This document shows positions 1 to 4,615 of a stretch of DNA of 7,652 nucleotides, piece after piece; the first letter of the stretch is position 1; every line of letters begins with the position of its first letter. The position numbers were made by a program, and so were the translations under genes. The notes below the pieces were generated by a model. That model saw only the letters and a program-made list of their open reading frames with translations. It was not told the origin of the DNA and made no database searches. The stretch lies in assembly GCA_020846515.1 (NCBI GenBank), contig JADLDX010000007.1:1-7652 (forward strand), given 5' to 3'. Origin of the DNA: Pirellulaceae bacterium. GTDB lineage: Bacteria; Planctomycetota; Planctomycetia; Pirellulales; Pirellulaceae.

Positions 1-414
1 ACCTCACCAGTTGCGGGTTATAGTCACCGCGTAACGTCGAGTACGCCTGCGGCTGACTGTTAAACGATTGAGGGATATCAGCCGCTAGGCGTTAGCCCCC
101 GGTTTCTTCAGCACCTCACCAGTTGCGGGTTATAGTCACCAGGTAACGTCGAGTACGCCTACGGCTGACTGTTAAACGATTGGGGCTATCAGCCGCTGGG
201 CGTTAGCCCCCGGTTTCTTCAGCACCACATCAGTTACGGGATATAGTCACCGCGTAACGTCGAGTACGCCTGCGGCTGACTGTTAAACGATTGAGGGATA
301 TCAGCCGCTGGGCGCTAGCCCCCGGTTTCTTCAGCACCACATCAGTTGCGGGATATAGTCACCGGGTAAAGTCGAGCGCCTGCGGCTGACTGTTAAACGA
401 TTGAGCCGCTAGCC
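1..414. repeat. Tandem array of four ~112-bp hairpin-forming units
   Basis: Four head-to-tail units start at 1, 113, 224 and 336, with lengths 112, 111, 112 and about 79 bp. Units 1-3 differ at only scattered positions. Unit 4 lacks two short internal blocks (about 9 and 7 nt) and then runs into unique sequence. Each unit contains an inverted repeat. In unit 1, ACGCCTGCGGCTGA (43-56) pairs with TCAGCCGC-T-AGGCGT (78-92), leaving one bulged base and a ~21-nt loop. The equivalent arms are 155-168/189-203 in unit 2 and 266-279/301-315 in unit 3. The shortened unit 4 still keeps GCGGCT/AGCCGC (382-387/404-409). A smaller hairpin, GGGC-GTTA-GCCC, follows in unit 2, with variants in units 1 and 3. 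No convincing ORF covers the array. It starts at the window edge, so its true length is unknown. Function is unknown; a dispersed planctomycete noncoding repeat is the likeliest identity. Confidence 0.9.
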
Positions 415-509
415 GTGTCCACGTGCTATCCAGCCACTCTAAGCGGTAAAAACTTGCTTGCCTTGGTTTTGGCGTGTAGAGTTAGGAGAGCAATTTTGAA
501 TCCCGATCG

Positions 510-1082
510 ATGCCGAGTATGCCAGCCATGGGTCTCACCTATTTCAAACGCTACAAGATGGAGATCCGGCTGTCCCAGCTCGACCTTAGGCCGTTGGAAC
601 TGGATGGTCGGGTCGAGCTCAAACCGTGGTCGAACGCGCTGATCGCCGAGCATGCGTTGGTAAAGTGGGAAAGCTTTCGCTCGGAAATCGATGCGCACGT
701 TTTTCCCTGTTTGGGCGAAAAGGAAGGTTGTGCACGGTTGATGCGGCAAATTTCTTCGCGACCAAACTTTGTTCCCGAAGCAACTTGGCTGGCATGCCAC
801 CAAACGCCGACAACGTGGATAGCCTGCGGTACCGTTCAGGGCCTGATGGTCTCACCTCGCGAAGGGGCTATCCAAAATCTAGGTGTCCATCCGGACTATC
901 GAGATCAAGGCATCGGTCGAGCCCTGTTGGCTCGCGCCCTAGAAGGCTTTCGCGCCGTCGGATGCACCCATGCGCAATTGGAAGTCACTGTGCAGAACAC
1001 GGCCGCCGTCAGGTTATATGAACGCGTCGGCTTTCGTCGCATCGAAACCCTGTTCAAAGTCGCGGACGTCATTTACGCCTGA
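510..1082 (+). CDS. GNAT family N-acetyltransferase
   Basis: This 190-aa protein of the GCN5-related fold is predicted to transfer an acetyl group from acetyl-CoA to an amine; the acceptor cannot be deduced. Motif A lies at about residues 123-140 (NLGVHPDYRDQGIGRALL), including the pyrophosphate-binding R-x-x-G-x-G at R131/G134/G136. Motif B follows at about 158-175 (EVTVQNTAAVRLYERVGF), with N163 and the usual active-site-region tyrosine Y170. The N-terminal half (WESFRSEIDAHVFPCLG, 53-69) resembles a planctomycete GNAT subfamily as I remember it. The start is uncertain. ATG 510 is the first in frame after a stop at 483-485, but ATGs at 519 and 528 are possible, and 528 would give MGLTYFKRYKMEI. 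The best Shine-Dalgarno match, AGGAG at 484-488, is 21 nt from ATG 510, too far to decide. The 3' end overlaps the next gene by 65 bp, suggesting co-transcription. Confidence 0.9.
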   Translation: MPSMPAMGLTYFKRYKMEIRLSQLDLRPLELDGRVELKPWSNALIAEHALVKWESFRSEIDAHVFPCLGEKEGCARLMRQISSRPNFVPEATWLACHQTPTTWIACGTVQGLMVSPREGAIQNLGVHPDYRDQGIGRALLARALEGFRAVGCTHAQLEVTVQNTAAVRLYERVGFRRIETLFKVADVIYA

Positions 1083-2928
1083 CAAACACAGGCCCCGCGC
1101 TCGAGCCTGGGCCCTATCCATCGGTCTCATGCTCTGCATGCTCAGCCTGGTCTGGTCGACCATCGGCTGCGACCACGCGGGCACTCTTACGCACCCTCAC
1201 CCCAATTCCGCGCCCCAGGCTGCGCCCAATTCTGCTAGCGCCGATGCGGATGGGGCTCGCAAAGCTGACACGTATAACGCCGACGCAGTTCAGTTAAAGA
1301 AAGCTGAAATCACGGCTCGGCCGGCCCAAGCCCAATTGAGCGTCCAAACTGGAATCCAATCTGGAATCCAATCTGGAGCACAATCTGCAACACAATCTGG
1401 AATCGAAACAGACGACCAGACCAACCCGGTAGTTCTGTTTGACAGTTATCACGCGCACAACTTTCTCGATCGTGGGCTGGTGCCCGGCGAGAACACTTAC
1501 CATGGCATTACGGGCTTGCGACGAGCCGCCAAATTACTGACCCAGCGTGGCGTCGACGTTGGAGAACTGATCGTCGGACCTGTGACGCTGCCGCGATTGC
1601 AGGGCGTAAAGCTGGTCGTGCTGAACCTGCCCAGCATGGATCGACCTCCTTGGCTGGTTTCTGAAATTGAAGCCATTGAGAAGTACATCCGTGCTGGCGG
1701 TGGCATGATCTTCATCACCGATCACAGCAACTGTTACTATCACCAGTATCACCTGCTGCCGTTGTGGGAGCGACTGGGACTGGTACCAACTTTCGAAACG
1801 GTCTGCGAAACAGAGCCGAGTTGCTTGTTGTCGCCGGGCGGATCGGGTTGGTTACTAGTGCGCCAGTTTGAACCCCATCCCGTGACCGATGGCATCGACT
1901 ACTTTGCGATTCAAACGGGCGGACGAGTGGCTGGAGATGGAGTCGTCGCTTGGACCAGTCCCCAGGCCTGGGCGGACGTGGGTGCTGCTCCGCGGTATGG
2001 CGAAGGTAATGTGGGACTGTTTGGCGACATGCGCCGAACCGAAAACGAAGAGTTGGGCAAGCAAGGCATAGTGTTGGCGCGCACGATCGATCGCGGACGA
2101 GTGGTGGTCATCAGCGATCAGAATGCGATCGGCGACGGCCAGATCTCCTACGCAGACAACTGGCGACTGTGGATCAACGCGTGCGCCTGGGCAGGACAAC
2201 TGGCGATTACCAACACCCCCGTGCCAGCTAGTGCACAAAAAACCGATAGCGACAGCCAGCGACGCGACGCGGCCACGTTACCCTCCTTGGATCAATTGCC
2301 GGCCTTTGATCAGTTACTGGCTGGGGAACCCGATCGCAATGCGCCGCCGACCTTGGCCGAAGGCAGCTGGCAGATTGAGTGCTGGGAGCCACTGGCAAAG
2401 GGTCCGTTTCATTGGGGAGGCAATGCACCTGAGCAGTACTATAACTTTTGGTGCTGGTTGAATCGTTGGTGCTGGGCCAGTGCCCACCAGCGACCATCCA
2501 ATACGTATCCCGCTGGACGCAAGCTGCTCATCGCTTTTGACAGTGACCTCAGCGACCCGACCCTGCGGGCACGGATTGAGGAGGTCCTGGCAAGTGAGGG
2601 CAAAGTCATCTTGCTACGGCATACGCCCCATCGAACCGACGGCGCAGACCAGGCCAACCCAGCGCAGCCCCCGGACGACGAATGGCTGCAAACTTGTTTG
2701 AAACATTTCGGCAGCAGCGAGCAATGGCGGGCCAGGGCAGGGGCGGCTCATTGGCTGCCCACTCCTATCTGCCATTGGCAAATCACGGATCAACCCGGCA
2801 CATTGATTGCTGTACCTGACCCAACACAACTGGGCAACTCCAGCTTTGAACGGCCCGAGGTTTCGCCCGGCCCTGTCGCTTTCAAGTGGCAAGCTATCTT
2901 GCATCGGTGGTTGTTCGAACTGCCCTGA
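1018..2928 (+). CDS. Probable lipoprotein with GATase1-like (DUF4350-like) domain
   Basis: This encodes a 636-aa predicted envelope protein. A basic stretch (RPRARAW, about 25-31) and a hydrophobic core (about 32-47) precede T48-I49-G50-C51, a plausible lipobox, so it is likely lipid-anchored. The signal needs its basic region, so ATG 1129, which removes it, is unlikely. No ATG, GTG or TTG lies between 1018 and 1129 in frame; ATG 970 is also possible. After a low-complexity linker, residues about 138-395 look like a GATase1-like/DUF4350-type alpha/beta domain: VVLFDSYHAHNF (138-149), NTYHG (159-163), a strand ending FITDHSN (232-238), then a GRVVVISDQNAIGDG stretch. Residues about 440-636 form a second domain I do not recognise, with two WCW motifs (478-480, 484-486). 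No enzymatic triad is evident, so a binding or structural role is as likely as catalysis. It sits 74 bp upstream of the ABC ATPase gene. Function is inferred only. Confidence 0.8.
   Translation: MNASAFVASKPCSKSRTSFTPDKHRPRARAWALSIGLMLCMLSLVWSTIGCDHAGTLTHPHPNSAPQAAPNSASADADGARKADTYNADAVQLKKAEITARPAQAQLSVQTGIQSGIQSGAQSATQSGIETDDQTNPVVLFDSYHAHNFLDRGLVPGENTYHGITGLRRAAKLLTQRGVDVGELIVGPVTLPRLQGVKLVVLNLPSMDRPPWLVSEIEAIEKYIRAGGGMIFITDHSNCYYHQYHLLPLWERLGLVPTFETVCETEPSCLLSPGGSGWLLVRQFEPHPVTDGIDYFAIQTGGRVAGDGVVAWTSPQAWADVGAAPRYGEGNVGLFGDMRRTENEELGKQGIVLARTIDRGRVVVISDQNAIGDGQISYADNWRLWINACAWAGQLAITNTPVPASAQKTDSDSQRRDAATLPSLDQLPAFDQLLAGEPDRNAPPTLAEGSWQIECWEPLAKGPFHWGGNAPEQYYNFWCWLNRWCWASAHQRPSNTYPAGRKLLIAFDSDLSDPTLRARIEEVLASEGKVILLRHTPHRTDGADQANPAQPPDDEWLQTCLKHFGSSEQWRARAGAAHWLPTPICHWQITDQPGTLIAVPDPTQLGNSSFERPEVSPGPVAFKWQAILHRWLFELP
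1339..1410 (+). repeat. In-frame 12-bp minisatellite in lipoprotein linker
   Basis: Six consecutive 12-bp units encode the tetrapeptides SVQT, GIQS, GIQS, GAQS, ATQS and GIET. The units at 1351-1362 and 1363-1374 are identical (GGAATCCAATCT), and those at 1375-1398 are close variants. The repeat lies between the lipobox and the folded domain, so it probably lengthens a flexible, Gln/Ser-rich tether. Because each unit is a multiple of three, copy number could change without breaking the frame. Confidence 0.9.
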
Positions 2929-2993
2929 AGGTTCACAATAGAGCTTCACGATAGGGGTTCGGAAAATCCGATACACGCACAGCCTGCTAGTTT

Positions 2994-2998
2994 GGAAG
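2994..2998 (+). promoter_or_regulatory. Shine-Dalgarno for the ABC ATPase gene
   Basis: GGAAG lies 4 nt before the ATG at 3003. It is a short but plausible ribosome binding site and supports this start, which also places the Walker A motif at the usual distance from the N-terminus. The 74-bp gap before it also holds a 5-bp inverted repeat, TCGGA-AAA-TCCGA (2959-2971), with no T-tract, so it is not a convincing terminator. Confidence 0.5.
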
Positions 2999-3002
2999 TC
3001 GC

Positions 3003-3680
3003 ATGACACGTTTGGTTGTTGAAGATTTATCGAAACAGTTCGTAACCGAAGCCGAGACGCTGCAGGTGTTGGCAGGCGTGAGCTTCAAGTTGGATGCCGG
3101 GGAGAACCTAGCCATCGTCGGTGCCAGCGGATCGGGCAAGTCGACGTTGCTGTATATTCTTGGCACGCTGGACACACCCACCAGCGGAACGGTGCTGATC
3201 GATGGCATCAACCCTTTTAAGTTAGGTGCCCGAGGGTTGGCCGAGTTTCGCAATCAGAGTATCGGCTTTGTGTTTCAAGACCATCATCTGCTACCCCAGT
3301 TGAGTGTGCTCGAAAATGTACTGTTGCCTGCTATGGCTCAGGGACGTCCCAGTGCAGACATAGCCCAGCGAGCTCGACACTTGATTGATGAGGTTGGTTT
3401 AAGCGCGCGCATCGATCATATACCGGGGCGTTTAAGTGGCGGCGAGCGACAACGGGTGGCGGTGGCTCGGGCCTTGTTGCATCGCCCCAAACTGCTGCTG
3501 GCTGACGAACCAACGGGCAATCTCGATGCTGCGACGGCGGATCACATTGCCGATCTCTTGCTGGAGCTGCCGCGGCGTGAAGGCGCATCCTTGATTGTGG
3601 TCACGCACAGCGATACCCTCTCAATCCGCGCTGCCCGCTGTCTCAAGCTGGTCAATCATCAACTCGCAGCCGTTGCTTAA
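3003..3680 (+). CDS. ABC transporter ATP-binding protein (LolD/MacB type)
   Basis: This is a complete 225-aa nucleotide-binding subunit, the usual length for LolD/FtsE/MacB-type ATPases. All motifs are intact: Walker [10 protein letters not shown] (40-48), Q-loop glutamine Q92 in [11 protein letters not shown], signature LSGGERQ (144-150), Walker B LLLADEP (164-170) with catalytic E169, D-loop NLD (173-175) and switch histidine H202 (VVTH). The FQ-x-H-x-LLP pattern after the Q-loop and [10 protein letters not shown] are typical of the LolD/MacB group that powers FtsX-fold permeases. It would act at the cytoplasmic face of the inner membrane, hydrolysing ATP to drive periplasmic movements of its permease. 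The gene lies 50 bp upstream of the FtsX-like permease frame and clearly belongs with it. Because the ATPase is intact while the permease frame carries a stop, either the permease lesion is recent or it is not a true lesion. The substrate is not identifiable. Confidence 0.95.
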   Translation: MTRLVVEDLSKQFVTEAETLQVLAGVSFKLDAGENLAIVGASGSGKSTLLYILGTLDTPTSGTVLIDGINPFKLGARGLAEFRNQSIGFVFQDHHLLPQLSVLENVLLPAMAQGRPSADIAQRARHLIDEVGLSARIDHIPGRLSGGERQRVAVARALLHRPKLLLADEPTGNLDAATADHIADLLLELPRREGASLIVVTHSDTLSIRAARCLKLVNHQLAAVA

Positions 3681-3718
3681 GCGACCTGCGTACACTGACC
3701 ACAGATGTAACACTCGAT

Positions 3719-3723
3719 GGAGA
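3719..3723 (+). promoter_or_regulatory. Shine-Dalgarno fixing the GTG start of the permease
   Basis: GGAGA lies 7 nt upstream of GTG 3731. This spacing supports the non-ATG start. The resulting N-terminus (short polar leader, LVWRSL, then a first membrane helix) matches how members of this permease family begin. Confidence 0.6.
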
Positions 3724-3730
3724 AACAGGC

Positions 3731-4612
3731 GTGAGCACGTCAGATCTCGGCGGCAGCGTGACACAATCCCAGTCACCGCGAACGATTCCCAATCTTTCCA
3801 CCCTGGTATGGCGATCCTTAACCGCTTTCGGCGCGCTCCACCTGGCGCTGGCCGCTGGCATCGCAGCGGCGACGGCGGTCATCGTCGGTGCGTTAGTCGT
3901 CGGTGATTCGATGCGCGGCAGTCTGCAAACGATCGTTCTGCAGAGACTGGGGTATCTTGAGAGTGCTATGTTGTCTCAGCGTTTCTTTAACCCTGAGATG
4001 CTCAGTACTGCCACCGAAGGCATTGGCCCGACCGATCGTACCATCTTGCCGATGATCGTCTTGCCCAGTTCAGCCGTAGAGTTGAAACGCGACAGTGGTC
4101 TGCAACGCGCAGCATCGGTTCAGGCCCTGGGGGTGACCGACGAGTTCTGGAGTAAGATCTCGTCCAATTCGGCGCTAGGCACTGTGTCGTTGGGCGCAGA
4201 CGAAGTCGCGCTGAATGCGACACTGGCGGCCGAGCTAAACGCTCAAGTGGGCGACGAAGTTACGCTTCGATTGCCCAAGGGTAGTGGCGTGCCAGCAGAC
4301 AGCCCACTGGGCCGACGCGATGACACCTCTGCCAGTCTACCGCGACAACGCGTAGCGGCGATATTGCCCGACAAGACCGCTGCGGATCTAGATTTTCGTG
4401 CTGGCCAACAACCGACGCGCAATGTCTTCGTACCTTTGGCCGCGCTGCAAGATGCCCTGGAACAACTCGACAAGGTGAACGCGGCCATCGTGGTCTCAGC
4501 CACCGCTGATCAACCATCGAGCCTCAGTTGGGCCACAGCGCCACCGCTGGAGGCTGCACAACTGGTCTGCGACCAGATGAATGCCCGCATCACTCCCAAG
4601 CTTTCCGATTAG
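3731..4612 (+). CDS. FtsX/MacB-like permease, N-terminal part (ends at in-frame TAG)
   Basis: These 293 codons start at GTG with a good Shine-Dalgarno at 3719-3723. A cytoplasmic leader (1-34) is followed by one membrane helix at about 35-57 (ALHLALAAGIAAATAVIVGALVV), then GDSMRGSLQTIVLQRLG and a periplasmic MacB-PCD-like domain to the end. A motif N162-x-x-LAAELNAQVGD175 occurs in it. This is only the first quarter of a full-length permease: the three-helix FtsX cores that normally follow the periplasmic domain are absent. The ORF ends in TAG at 4610-4612, and the same frame continues at once in a second long ORF with the rest of the protein. On its own it would be a single-helix protein with an incomplete periplasmic domain, and probably not a functional transporter subunit. 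Confidence 0.85.
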   Translation: MSTSDLGGSVTQSQSPRTIPNLSTLVWRSLTAFGALHLALAAGIAAATAVIVGALVVGDSMRGSLQTIVLQRLGYLESAMLSQRFFNPEMLSTATEGIGPTDRTILPMIVLPSSAVELKRDSGLQRAASVQALGVTDEFWSKISSNSALGTVSLGADEVALNATLAAELNAQVGDEVTLRLPKGSGVPADSPLGRRDDTSASLPRQRVAAILPDKTAADLDFRAGQQPTRNVFVPLAALQDALEQLDKVNAAIVVSATADQPSSLSWATAPPLEAAQLVCDQMNARITPKLSD

Positions 4613-4615
4613 GGC

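Noticed and set aside
1..414. CRISPR array
   Set aside because: The whole ~112-bp unit repeats, including what would be spacers; there are no unique spacers and no cas genes.
454..482. Possible sigma70-like promoter TTGCTT - 17 nt - TAGAGT upstream of the GNAT gene
   Set aside because: Only 3/6 and 4/6 consensus matches, and it would place the transcription start after the only good Shine-Dalgarno (484-488). It is too weak to annotate.
415..642. 75-codon + strand ORF before and into the GNAT gene, with AGGAG 484-488 well spaced to an in-frame TTG at 496
   Set aside because: The product has no recognisable features and most of it overlaps the strongly supported GNAT frame.
2959..2971. TCGGA-AAA-TCCGA palindrome between the lipoprotein and ATPase genes, as a terminator or operator
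   Set aside because: The stem is only 5 bp, with no T-tract and no second half-site. It is likely chance.
4610..4612. Recoding of the stop as pyrrolysine or another non-standard amino acid
   Set aside because: No such machinery is visible and the position is not a known recoding site. Nonsense mutation or sequence error is simpler.
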